Part shown: positions 8,032-14,547 of the stretch, piece after piece
Layout of the letters: each line of letters opens with the position of its first letter
Numbering within the stretch: position 1 is the first letter of the stretch
Assembly (NCBI GenBank): GCA_016200355.1
Contig: JACQEY010000042.1
Coordinates: 1 to 32,276 of the forward strand
Reading direction: 5' to 3'
Length of the DNA stretch: 32,276 nucleotides
DNA from: Nitrospirota bacterium
GTDB lineage: Bacteria > Nitrospirota > Nitrospiria > Nitrospirales > Nitrospiraceae
Program-made: the position numbers and the translations under genes
The notes under the pieces: model-generated
Databases searched by the model: none
What the model saw: the letters and a program-made list of their open reading frames with translations, nothing else
Told to the model about the DNA's origin: nothing

Positions 8032-8514
8032 TTACTTCCCTAGTCCAGTTCGAGTCTTCGAACAATGTTCATGCTGAATCAGCCAGGTTGAGCTCTCTTT
8101 GCGCAGGAGCGTGGTGCATTGCCCGGAGTCCTGCCCTTCGAGTTCGCCTTTCCTGACCGCCTGAAACACGTAGTCGTAGGTAGCCCAAGCAGTTGGGCCC
8201 GGCATCCGCACACGCAGGTTCGACACGACGCTGATAAAGCGCAGGGTGCTTCCCTTGTTGAGTTCAGACTCATACTCCGACAGCCACTTCTCGATTGACT
8301 CCCGCGTCTCCGTCTCGCCATCCTGAATGCCGACATAGTCCTTGGTGTACAACTTCAGCACGGCTTGCTTGTCTCTGGTTTCGGAGTAGGTCGCGGATGC
8401 CATGGCGGCTTCCTTGACGGTCCTCTCGATCGCCTCCCTCTCCTCGGCAGACCAGGCCACCGATGTCCACGAAAGGCACACCATCAACAAAGCAGAGATC
8501 AAACGTGTAATCAT
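8032..8514 (-). CDS. Exported NTF2/SnoaL-like protein (paralogue 1)
   Basis: The product has 160 residues with a Sec signal peptide (MITRLISALLMVCLSW, probable cleavage after the Ala of VAWSA near residue 22), so it is likely periplasmic. The mature part fits the NTF2-like/DUF4440 cone fold: a helical start (REAIERTVKEAAMAS), the segment LKLYTKDYVGIQDGE, TAWATYDYVFQ, and the C-terminal strand WLIQHEHCS. Two cysteines (in GQCTTLL and HEHCS) could form a disulfide. The same layout, including KDYxGIQDG, WATYD and IQH-HCS, occurs in the protein at 19948-20439 inside the integrative element, so the two are paralogues. Ligand or reaction unknown; members of this fold include both enzymes and binding proteins. 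Confidence 0.8.
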   Translation of the reverse strand: MITRLISALLMVCLSWTSVAWSAEEREAIERTVKEAAMASATYSETRDKQAVLKLYTKDYVGIQDGETETRESIEKWLSEYESELNKGSTLRFISVVSNLRVRMPGPTAWATYDYVFQAVRKGELEGQDSGQCTTLLRKESSTWLIQHEHCSKTRTGLGK

Positions 8515-8618
8515 AGAACGCCTGGAATGAACATACCTAACAGGCTGCGGGAAAAATATTGTGGCACTGCAGATCTTCGATTACCTTCACATCTGGCGAT
8601 CGAGGAGAACGCCCCCCA

Positions 8619-8747
8619 CAGGATGCTCAAAAAGGCCGTCCAGCAAGGCCGCAGCGAGCGAAGATCCGGAGGCGTACCCTCTGGGGTACGTTGAGGATCT
8701 GAGCGATGCGAGAACGCCGCTGGCGGACTTTTTCAGCATCCTGTTAG
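8619..8747. repeat. Dispersed palindromic repeat (MITE/REP-like), copy 2
   Basis: This is nearly identical to copy 1 at 1507-1634, differing at a handful of positions plus one 1-nt indel. It begins CAGGATGCTCAAAAAGG and ends TTTTTCAGCATCCTGTTAG. It lies six bases beyond the stop codon of the minus-strand pterin-synthase-like gene, the same relative position as copies 1 and 3. Confidence 0.85.
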
Positions 8748-8752
8748 ATGCG

Positions 8753-9505
8753 TCAGCCTGCGTACTCAAAGGACAGGTCACGAGATTGAACGAGACGGAC
8801 GTTCGATAATCTTCCCGTTGAGAGAGAAGAGACCAGTTGTGTCCAGATATGTTTGACCAGCTGCTCGCCGGTCACGGGCTGAGTTCCGAAGGCCTGACGA
8901 AGCTCATGATGGCCGAACGTCTGCACCACCTTATCCTGCACCAAGCGATCCAGCGCGCCGATATCCGTCACCATCCCGGTCACCGGATCTATCGTGCCAT
9001 GGACTGTCACGAAGCAGTCCCACTCGCGGCCTTGATGGCCATCCTGCAGGGCCGTGAACGAGTAGCGCCGCGTGACGCTGGCGACGTCGAGCCCGGCCGC
9101 CGCCGTCACTTCGGCATACAGGTCTTCATCCTCATACAACCGAATCGCATGGAGCGTACCGATATCTTTCTGCGCGTCCAACTTGCTCCAGAGGACACAT
9201 GCCAGGTTTTCCGACGTGGGAATCCGGCCCTCGAAGTAGGGCATATCCAGGTTCAAATTCTTATGGTCGAATTCTTCGAGCACATTGAGCAAGGTGCGCT
9301 TCAAATCGAAGAGATTCACGACCATGCCGGTCTTCGGGTCCACCTTGCCTAAGACCGTTACCTCGACCATGTAGTTATGCCCATGCGCTGGCGGGTTATA
9401 GCAGAGGCCGAACACAGCACGGTTCTTGGCCTCATCCCATTCAGGCTTGTGATACCGATGGGCAGCGGCGAATTCGATTCGTTTAGTAAGCAGGACCGAC
9501 GGCAT
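8753..9505 (-). CDS. Tandem-domain 6-pyruvoyl-tetrahydropterin synthase/QueD homologue
   Basis: The product has 250 residues and two PTPS-type domains. Domain 1 (about 5-130) has the zinc triad His16, His41 and His43 (AAAHRY, PPAHGHNY), a candidate catalytic Cys35, and the EEFDHKNLN and PTSENLA segments. It could convert dihydroneopterin triphosphate as in the queuosine or pterin pathways. Domain 2 (about 145-250) repeats the layout (RRYSFTA, GTIDPVTGMVTDI, FGHHELRQ, PVTGEQL) but lacks the HGH zinc motif, so it is probably structural or regulatory. Single-domain QueD is about 120-140 residues, so this is a fusion. I chose the ATG at 9505-9503. The longer frame begins inside a CTCAGCACT micro-repeat. 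The gene is last of four minus-strand genes after the rubrerythrin cassette. Confidence 0.88.
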   Translation of the reverse strand: MPSVLLTKRIEFAAAHRYHKPEWDEAKNRAVFGLCYNPPAHGHNYMVEVTVLGKVDPKTGMVVNLFDLKRTLLNVLEEFDHKNLNLDMPYFEGRIPTSENLACVLWSKLDAQKDIGTLHAIRLYEDEDLYAEVTAAAGLDVASVTRRYSFTALQDGHQGREWDCFVTVHGTIDPVTGMVTDIGALDRLVQDKVVQTFGHHELRQAFGTQPVTGEQLVKHIWTQLVSSLSTGRLSNVRLVQSRDLSFEYAG

Positions 9506-9544
9506 CTTCTTATCCCTTTGTCCTATTCCTGAATTATTCTTCTT

Positions 9545-9570
9545 CTCAGCACTCAGCACTCAACGCTCAG
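9545..9570. repeat. CAGCACT micro-repeat spacer
   Basis: Short tandem units of the type CTCAGCA (CTCAGCACTCAGCACTCAAC) fill the spacer between the DUF3501 gene and the pterin-synthase-like gene. The same unit occurs in the spacer at 7562-7580. Confidence 0.55.
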
Positions 9571-9572
9571 TC

Positions 9573-10154
9573 CTATTGTAAGTCGGAAAGCCACTCTTCG
9601 CGCATGCTCCCTGGAACAGACATCTCGGCATGGTACACGCGATGGTGCACCGTCAGCATAACTGGTTGGCGCAAGTCGGCGAATGCAGCCGTCATCGATG
9701 CGGTCGGCCTGAATCGGACGAAATGCACCGCGCTGATTTTGGTTTCATGACTATGGCCGCCTTCGAACTGCCCGAACACCTGCTCGCTTCCAGCGCGAAT
9801 CGCGACGGTTTCGCCATGATCGAGTCCCATGAACACATCAAGCCACTCTTTCATCCGGTCCTGCTCCGTAATCTCAATCAGCAACGTGGCGCTCAACTCA
9901 CCGGACCCCGGCATGAGGGCATTATAGACGTCCAATTCATCCTGAACTTTGTGTGGATCGAGAATGTGCTCGACCCGGATCATTTCCTGGGTCTGAAACC
10001 GCAAGGTCTCGCGATTTTCAAAGATGAGCGTGATAAGCGGCCCGACGGAAATTCGTCGCCGCTGCTTGAGCGCAATGATCTGCGAGCGGAACTGCTCCCG
10101 CTGCTGCTCATACTCTGCCGAGGGCAAGAGGTCTTGGGCAATCAATGGGTTCAT
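9573..10154 (-). CDS. DUF3501 family protein
   Basis: The product has 193 residues starting MNPLIAQDLLPSAEYEQQR. It matches my memory of the DUF3501 family: the N-terminal YEQQREQFRSQIIALKQRRR segment, an ExRxxLRFQxQEMIRVE block (about 45-62), an acidic ELDVYNALMPGSGELSATL block, and a C-terminal HHRV segment. There is no signal peptide and no cysteine, so it is cytoplasmic. Its ATG overlaps the TGA of the upstream Fe-S protein gene (ATGA at 10154-10151), showing translational coupling. The family typically sits beside a rubrerythrin and an Fe-S/CCG protein, as here. The biochemical role is unknown; a part in peroxide or oxidative stress defence is inferred from context. Confidence 0.85.
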   Translation of the reverse strand: MNPLIAQDLLPSAEYEQQREQFRSQIIALKQRRRISVGPLITLIFENRETLRFQTQEMIRVEHILDPHKVQDELDVYNALMPGSGELSATLLIEITEQDRMKEWLDVFMGLDHGETVAIRAGSEQVFGQFEGGHSHETKISAVHFVRFRPTASMTAAFADLRQPVMLTVHHRVYHAEMSVPGSMREEWLSDLQ

Positions 10155-11425
10155 AGCCGCAACCCATAGGCATCGCGCACAATTTGAATCGGATGCTGCG
10201 TCGGCCTGCCGCCGGCATGGGCCATCGCGCCGGCCTGATCCAACTGCAATCCCGCCAGCGGGCAATCGGAGGCCACGAGATCGGCCGGAGCCTGTTCAAT
10301 CACTCGAACGGCCTTCTGCGCGATCAGCACTGAAAGGGGAAAGAACTCCATTTTGGCGGACCAGGCGCCATCGTGGCCGGAGCACTTTTCAATCACCTCA
10401 ACCTGCGCGCCGGCGCACTCCATGAGTTCCTTGGATTTGAATCCAATGTTCTGATCCCGCAAATGGCACGGCACCTGGTAGGCGACTCGCCCGGGCTTCT
10501 GTTGAAAGTCAGTGGCCAAGACGCCCTCCCGCTTCAACCTCATGAGATATTCGCTGATATCGAACGTCCGTTCCGCTACGCGCTGCACCTCATCGCCACC
10601 GACGATCTCGGGATATTCCCGCTTCCACATCAAGCTGCAACTGGGCACCGGCACAACAATGTCGTAGCCTTTCTCCACCCAGGGCAAAAACGACGCGATA
10701 TTCGCCGAAGCCGCCTGCTGAATTGCCGCCGTATCGCCGATATCGAATGAGGGCATGCCGCAACAACGCTGTTCGGGAACCACGACATGCACACCATTCT
10801 TCTCGAGGACTTGGATCGTCGCTTTACCGACGTCCGTCGCTTGATAATTGACCATGCAGCTCCCAAAAAATGCAACCTTCTTGGGAGCGGAAGCAGGAAT
10901 CTGTGACTCCCCGCGGCGCTTCCACCAATGGATAAACGTCTCCGGAGAGAATCGCAAGACCTGTCGGTCCCGATGTACGCCGGCCCATGATTCCATCAGC
11001 GTGCGAAGAAACCGGAGGCCCATGACCCAATTGGCAATAGGCGCCAGCAGACTTCCCAAGGCGCCGATCGTATCCGTCTTGATCAACCACCGATCGCGCC
11101 AGCTTACGCCACGCGTCACGGCCAGATGCTTTTTCCACGCAATCATCAAGCGGGGAAAATCGAGAGCATACTGATGCGGCGGCGTATAGGGACAGTGGTT
11201 GTAGCAGAGTTTACAGTAGTAGCACTCATCGACAATCCGATGGTGGTCGGTGAGCGTGAGTTTGGCGACGTCTCCCTCATGCCGATCGATGCCGTCGAGC
11301 AGCGTGTTGAATGACGGACATAGATTGAAGCAGCGCCGACAGCCATCGCAGACTTCATAGATGCGCTGCGTGTTTTTCTGGAGCTGCGCGGGGTCGATGG
11401 GATTGATCAGGCTCAGACCATTCAC
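10151..11425 (-). CDS. Fe-S oxidoreductase with two 4Fe-4S clusters and CCG domains (GlpC/HdrD-like)
   Basis: The product has 424 residues. The N-terminal ferredoxin part carries CDGCRRCFNLCP and CYYCKLCYNHCP, two 4Fe-4S sites. Then come two cysteine-rich CCG-type domains, with RCCGMPSFD in the first and a diverged HLRDQNIGF...CSGHDG pattern in the second, as in heterodisulfide-reductase subunit D and GlpC homologues. No membrane span is evident. It probably transfers electrons to or from the adjacent rubrerythrin; this is inferred from the conserved rubrerythrin/Fe-S/DUF3501 grouping. I chose the GTG start at 11425-11423, with GGAG four bases upstream. A TTG 21 bp further upstream lies in a palindromic spacer without a ribosome binding site. 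The stop codon overlaps the DUF3501 start. Confidence 0.92.
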   Translation of the reverse strand: MNGLSLINPIDPAQLQKNTQRIYEVCDGCRRCFNLCPSFNTLLDGIDRHEGDVAKLTLTDHHRIVDECYYCKLCYNHCPYTPPHQYALDFPRLMIAWKKHLAVTRGVSWRDRWLIKTDTIGALGSLLAPIANWVMGLRFLRTLMESWAGVHRDRQVLRFSPETFIHWWKRRGESQIPASAPKKVAFFGSCMVNYQATDVGKATIQVLEKNGVHVVVPEQRCCGMPSFDIGDTAAIQQAASANIASFLPWVEKGYDIVVPVPSCSLMWKREYPEIVGGDEVQRVAERTFDISEYLMRLKREGVLATDFQQKPGRVAYQVPCHLRDQNIGFKSKELMECAGAQVEVIEKCSGHDGAWSAKMEFFPLSVLIAQKAVRVIEQAPADLVASDCPLAGLQLDQAGAMAHAGGRPTQHPIQIVRDAYGLRL

Positions 11426-11445
11426 GTTGCTCCGATCAGAAAGCA

Positions 11446-11584
11446 ATCAGCGGTCAGCAACACTGGTCACGATTCTCTGGTTCATCTGGTTTATTGTGTT
11501 TCTCTGGTTTGAATCGGACAAACCAAATAGACCAAACAAACGAGACAGACCAAATGAACGATGAACCGATCGCTGACCGCTGAT
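11446..11584. repeat. Nested imperfect palindrome of about 139 bp
   Basis: The outer arms ATCAGCGGTCAGC (11446-11458) and GCTGACCGCTGAT (11572-11584) are perfect complements. Inside, repeated TCTGGTTT-type units (about 11473-11512) face repeated AAACCAAA-type units (about 11519-11555), so the whole spacer can fold on itself. It separates the rubrerythrin gene from the Fe-S protein gene in the same minus-strand run, and could limit read-through or protect the rubrerythrin mRNA 3' end. Confidence 0.75.
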
Positions 11585-11606
11585 GGCCGGCTGCTGTCAG
11601 CTCTTC

Positions 11607-12035
11607 TCAGCCTTGCTTCAGGCTGTCGAGCCCCTTCGTGAAGCGATTCGCATGGGACCGCTCTGCCTTTGCGAGGGTCTCAAACCATTCGGCAAGTTCA
11701 GGAAATCCCTCATCCCTGGCTGTTTTGGCCATGCCTGGGTACATCTGCGTGTACTCGTAGGTTTCGCCTTCGACCGCCGACTTCAGATTCGCTTCGGTAT
11801 TCCCAATCGGCACTCCGGTTGCCGGATCCCCGACTTCCTTCAAGAAATCCAGGTGCCCGAAGGCGTGGCCTGTTTCTGCCTCGGACGTATCGCGGAACAA
11901 CCCTCCGATATCAGGAAAACCCTCGATATCCGCTCGCCGGGCGAAATACAGATAGCGCCGATTAGCCTGGGACTCGCCGGCAAATGCACCCTTGAGATTG
12001 TCGTGGCTCTTGGTTCCCTGTAAGCTTTTCCCCAT
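11607..12035 (-). CDS. Rubrerythrin (diiron domain only)
   Basis: Non-haem diiron peroxidase of 142 residues, cytoplasmic, which reduces hydrogen peroxide. The four-helix ferritin-like domain shows paired diiron ligands: Glu21 ([11 protein letters not shown]), Glu54/His57 ([11 protein letters not shown]), Glu91/Glu94 (EGETYEY) and Glu125/His128 ([10 protein letters not shown]). The C-terminal rubredoxin domain of classical rubrerythrins is missing, so electrons must come from another protein; the Fe-S oxidoreductase encoded next in the run is the natural candidate. The start is well supported by a GGAGGAGG ribosome binding site (12049-12041, minus strand). A long palindromic spacer separates it from the downstream partner genes, so stoichiometry may be set by partial termination. 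Confidence 0.95.
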   Translation of the reverse strand: MGKSLQGTKSHDNLKGAFAGESQANRRYLYFARRADIEGFPDIGGLFRDTSEAETGHAFGHLDFLKEVGDPATGVPIGNTEANLKSAVEGETYEYTQMYPGMAKTARDEGFPELAEWFETLAKAERSHANRFTKGLDSLKQG

Positions 12036-12140
12036 TGTATCCTCCTCCCTATGCTTAGAATTCGTACCGTCACCGTCTCCGCGATCTTACCACTATGCCC
12101 CCGGTGAATAACATAGCCGTCCTCGCGGAATCAATGAGCC

Positions 12141-12179
12141 CTAGCAGGATGCTGACGGGGACGTACTCCTTTTGTCCCC
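12141..12179. repeat. Repeat-end fragment plus GGGGAC hairpin
   Basis: CTAGCAGGATGCTGA (12141-12155) is exactly the complement of the right end of the palindromic repeat at 1507-1634, so this is an end fragment in opposite orientation. It is followed by GGGGAC (12157-12162), which pairs with GTCCCC (12174-12179) around ACTCC-rich loop sequence, a REP-like hairpin. It lies between rubrerythrin and the 3' end of the minus-strand rmlC gene. Confidence 0.6.
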
Positions 12180-12211
12180 CACATGCGCACCACAGAAACT
12201 CCAGGAGCTCG

Positions 12212-12772
12212 TCATCCGGCCGGTCGATAGTGCGGCAACGCTGGCTCCATCTCGGCCAAGGACTTGTACGCTTGGTCCTTCGCGGACAAGATGGGTGCCG
12301 CAACCGGCCAGGAAATGGCGAGGGTCGGATCGTTCCAGATGATCCCTCGCTCGTCGCGTAGCGCATAATAGTCCGTGCACTTGTACAGGAACGAAGCGCG
12401 GTCGCTGGTCACGCAAAACCCATGCGCACAACCTGGCGGCACATAGACCTGGAACCGATTCTCCGCCGAGAGCTCTGTTCCATACCACCGGCCAAAGCTC
12501 GGTGACCCCTTTCGAATATCCACCACGACATCGTAGACGGCTCCTTCAGTCACCATCACGAGCTTCCCTTGGGCATGCGGCTCTTGATAGTGGAGCCCTC
12601 GCACTGTGCCCCGCAGAGACTGTGAATAGTTATCCTGAACAAAGGGGCCTGGAATACCGGCATCCGCGTACCGGCGCGCATGGTACGTCTCAAGAAAGAG
12701 TCCCCGTGGATCGCGGAAGACATCCGGTTCAATCAGTAATAGGTCTGGGATATCGGTTGTCGTGACCCGCAC
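12212..12772 (-). CDS. rfbC: dTDP-4-dehydrorhamnose 3,5-epimerase
   Basis: RmlC/RfbC of 186 residues catalyses the double epimerisation at C3 and C5 in dTDP-L-rhamnose synthesis for surface polysaccharides; it is a cytoplasmic cupin. Visible are FRDPRGLFLETYH (19-31), the catalytic His61 in RGLHYQ, the KLVMVTEGAVYDVVVDIR strand pair (70-87), VPPGCAHGF (111-119) and the tyrosine region YKCTDYY (130-136). The length fits the family. I chose the GTG at 12772-12770, preceded by AGGAGG at 6-nt spacing; an ATG 15 bp upstream would place that ribosome binding site inside the gene. The rest of the rhamnose pathway (rmlA, rmlB, rmlD) is not next to it, so the gene stands alone here. Confidence 0.93.
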   Translation of the reverse strand: MRVTTTDIPDLLLIEPDVFRDPRGLFLETYHARRYADAGIPGPFVQDNYSQSLRGTVRGLHYQEPHAQGKLVMVTEGAVYDVVVDIRKGSPSFGRWYGTELSAENRFQVYVPPGCAHGFCVTSDRASFLYKCTDYYALRDERGIIWNDPTLAISWPVAAPILSAKDQAYKSLAEMEPALPHYRPAG

Positions 12773-12832
12773 GATGCTCCTCCTCATTCTCTTGTCTATC
12801 GCGCATGCGCGGACGGGCCTGGTTCGAAGGCT

Positions 12833-12891
12833 GAAGTCCGAAGGCTGAAGGTCGAGGTTCGAAGTTCCGAAAGCTTCAGCCTTTGGACCTC
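12833..12891. repeat. Imperfect inverted repeat with GGCTGAAG units
   Basis: GAAGTCCGAAGGCTGAAG (12833-12850) is complementary at 16 of 18 positions to 12874-12891, with additional GGCTGAAG and GGTTCGAA units between and beside the arms. It lies just upstream of rfbC and downstream of the small hypothetical gene on the minus strand. Confidence 0.65.
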
Positions 12892-12914
12892 GAACCCTCG
12901 CCTGTCTCGCGCAG

Positions 12915-13322
12915 CTAACCCGACTTCGGGTTTTCGGGATCGACGATCTCAGGAGGATCGGGGTACAATTGCCCAAGCCGATCGATCAACGGCTTCGCAG
13001 CCGGCGTGCTCTCGTGGGTCGGCTCACTCACCGGATGGTCCCAGGTAAGTGTCTGAATGCCGGCGTCTGTCAGCAGCGAGCGGATCGTCGCGAGACAGGC
13101 TTCCAGCGTCAACTCTGTGCCCTCGCGAAGATCGAGCACGCGCTCCTTGGGATCAGTCGGAGGCGCCTCGGTCCGGACGAGCGTCCAACAACGGTCGAAA
13201 ATGGTGGCTCGGAGTGCTGGCGAAACATTGCATGTCGCAAGGTCAGCCGTGCAGAGGGCCGATACGAATAGGACAAATTGCAAATCCGGCATCCCGGAAT
13301 TCTGGATATCCAACGACGGCAT
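12915..13322 (-). CDS. Small hypothetical protein
   Basis: The product has 135 residues if the first ATG (13322) is used, or 125 if the internal ATG at 13292 is used; neither has a clear ribosome binding site. The codon pattern looks coding. The N-terminal part is hydrophobic with several cysteines (FVLFVSALCTADLATC, then DRCW). The middle is helical (TLEACLATIRSLLTDAG), and the acidic proline-rich tail ends in YPDPPEIVDPENPKSG. The N-terminal segment could be a short membrane or signal segment, but it is interrupted by polar residues. I recognise no family. It precedes rfbC on the same strand with a palindromic spacer between them. Confidence 0.5.
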   Translation of the reverse strand: MPSLDIQNSGMPDLQFVLFVSALCTADLATCNVSPALRATIFDRCWTLVRTEAPPTDPKERVLDLREGTELTLEACLATIRSLLTDAGIQTLTWDHPVSEPTHESTPAAKPLIDRLGQLYPDPPEIVDPENPKSG

Positions 13323-13571
13323 GGCCGAGCATTATCGATGGCGACCGGCACGGAGTCAACGGGCACCCATGCCTCGCGGCGCGAAATCGTGCCAACCGGC
13401 CAGGCCAGGGGCGCGAGGCGAGTGGCGGGAGGGAAGAAGCCGTGCGTTCGACGGGAAGTCCTTGCGCCTAGTCTCTGGCCCCGCGCCCAGACATTGGCGA
13501 TTGCAGCAGGAGCGCTCATGAATAATGCGAGCTGAGCGGATATCACGACCGAAGATGAGGAGTGTCCGACT

Positions 13572-13844
13572 ATGATTACCATTTCTTTGATGGGCCAGCT
13601 TCAAACTGCCGATGGCGAACGGGACCTCGCCTGTCATGTTCCGTCCCCCATGTCCGTGCGCCAGGTGATCCAGCGGCAGGGCATTCAGTTGCGCCATCTC
13701 CTCCAGCTCATTCGCGAGAAAAAAGTGCTGGTGACCATCAATAAGAAGATTGCCAGCGAAGACTCACTGGTTCAGGACGGTGACGCGATCAGGCTGGTGG
13801 GGCACGATGGCATGGGCGGAACGGGGCTTGGCCCATCGATGTAA
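13572..13844 (+). CDS. MoaD/ThiS-type ubiquitin-fold protein with C-terminal extension
   Basis: The product has 90 residues with the beta-grasp pattern of sulfur-carrier proteins: ITISLMGQL at the start, SVRQVIQRQGI in the helix, VLVTINKKIA, and the DGDAIRLVGHDGMGG turn-strand-tail. In MoaD and ThiS the chain ends with a Gly-Gly that is adenylated and thiocarboxylated. Here the Gly82-Gly83 pair falls at the matching distance from the DGD turn but is followed by seven more residues (TGLGPSM). It would therefore need trimming, as in carriers processed by JAMM-type peptidases, or the protein does another job. A GAGGAG-like ribosome binding site lies about 10 bp upstream. No partner gene (E1-like enzyme, ThiG or MoaE) is adjacent. 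Confidence 0.75.
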   Translation: MITISLMGQLQTADGERDLACHVPSPMSVRQVIQRQGIQLRHLLQLIREKKVLVTINKKIASEDSLVQDGDAIRLVGHDGMGGTGLGPSM

Positions 13845-13860
13845 CGAAGCCAGAAAAGCA

Positions 13861-13894
13861 TAGGGCCGGCGCCCCTCTCGGGGAGCCGGCCCTA
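13861..13894. terminator. Strong hairpin between convergent genes
   Basis: TAGGGCCGGC (13861-13870) pairs perfectly with GCCGGCCCTA (13885-13894), and CCCC/GGGG continues the stem inside with a short TCTC-type loop. It lies between the convergent MoaD/ThiS-like and HU genes and could act as a bidirectional terminator, although a T-run is missing. Confidence 0.55.
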
Positions 13895-13966
13895 CGATGC
13901 TTCATGCGGGGTGAATAAAGCCGGAAGAAGGCGTGTCACGTACGATCTACGCCGGACGACCTCCGC

Positions 13967-14254
13967 TTACTTCTTTCCGAGGATCGCGTCCTTAGCGGCT
14001 TTGGCCACGCGGAACTTGACCACACGCTTGGCTGGAATCTTGATAGCCTCACCGGTTTGTGGATTCCGTCCCATGCGGGCCTTGCGGTTCGCCAACACGA
14101 GCTTCCCGATCCCAGGGATCACGAATACGTTCTTCGCTTCCTTATAGGCCAAGGCGGCAAAGTCGTCCATGAGCTGGACGGATGCCTTCTTGGTCAACCC
14201 GGTCTTCTGGGCCAGATGATCGGCGATCTGCGACTTGGTCATTGATTTAGCCAT
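13967..14254 (-). CDS. HU-family DNA-binding protein
   Basis: Histone-like nucleoid protein of 95 residues that bends DNA as a dimer. The N-terminal helical part (MTKSQIADHLAQKTGLTKKASVQLMDD) is followed by the saddle FVIPGIGKLVLANRKARMGRNPQTGEAIKIPAKRVVKFRVAK, with the conserved arm around RMGRNPQTGEAIKIPA (Pro at the tip). This is a full-length HU/IHF-type protein. The start at 14254-14252 is supported by AAGGAGG seven or so bases upstream; a longer frame lacks any family similarity before this Met. The sequence does not separate HU from an IHF subunit with certainty, but the RNPQTGE arm without the IHF-specific pattern favours HU. Confidence 0.94.
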   Translation of the reverse strand: MAKSMTKSQIADHLAQKTGLTKKASVQLMDDFAALAYKEAKNVFVIPGIGKLVLANRKARMGRNPQTGEAIKIPAKRVVKFRVAKAAKDAILGKK

Positions 14255-14463
14255 GCGTGCAACCTCCTTAAAGAACAAAAATGGTGAATGGTGAAATGTA
14301 GTGAACTCGCCCCTTGTGACTACGCTCAGACTCAATAAATATTCATGAACGAATAGTCCTGTTGCTGGAAGCGGCGAAAACCTGCGGGAGTCTATCCAAC
14401 CGCCTAGAGGCTGTCAACCAGAAAAACACAAGCCAGGCGTAGGGAAACGCCTGCACCACCTTC

Positions 14464-14493
14464 TTGCAGTTTTGAGACCAGCCAGCGTACAGT
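14464..14493 (+). promoter_or_regulatory. Weak candidate promoter
   Basis: TTGCAG (14464-14469) and TACAGT (14488-14493) with an 18 bp spacer lie upstream of the hypothetical gene starting at 14548. The rest of the 14255-14547 intergenic stretch shows only a short GGTGAATGGTGAA micro-repeat and the HU leader. Confidence 0.3.
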
Positions 14494-14547
14494 ACGGGCT
14501 ATTGTCGTATTTCTGAGTCAATAGTGCCGTATTCCAGAGTCGCGAGC

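Noticed and set aside
8837-9352. 171-codon plus-strand frame
   Set aside because: Antisense to the tandem PTPS gene, with no family features.
13109-13697. Minus-strand frames between the small hypothetical and the MoaD/ThiS-like gene
   Set aside because: They overlap each other and the better-supported genes, and the translations are Arg/Ala/Pro-rich with no motif. I see nothing convincing in 13323-13571.
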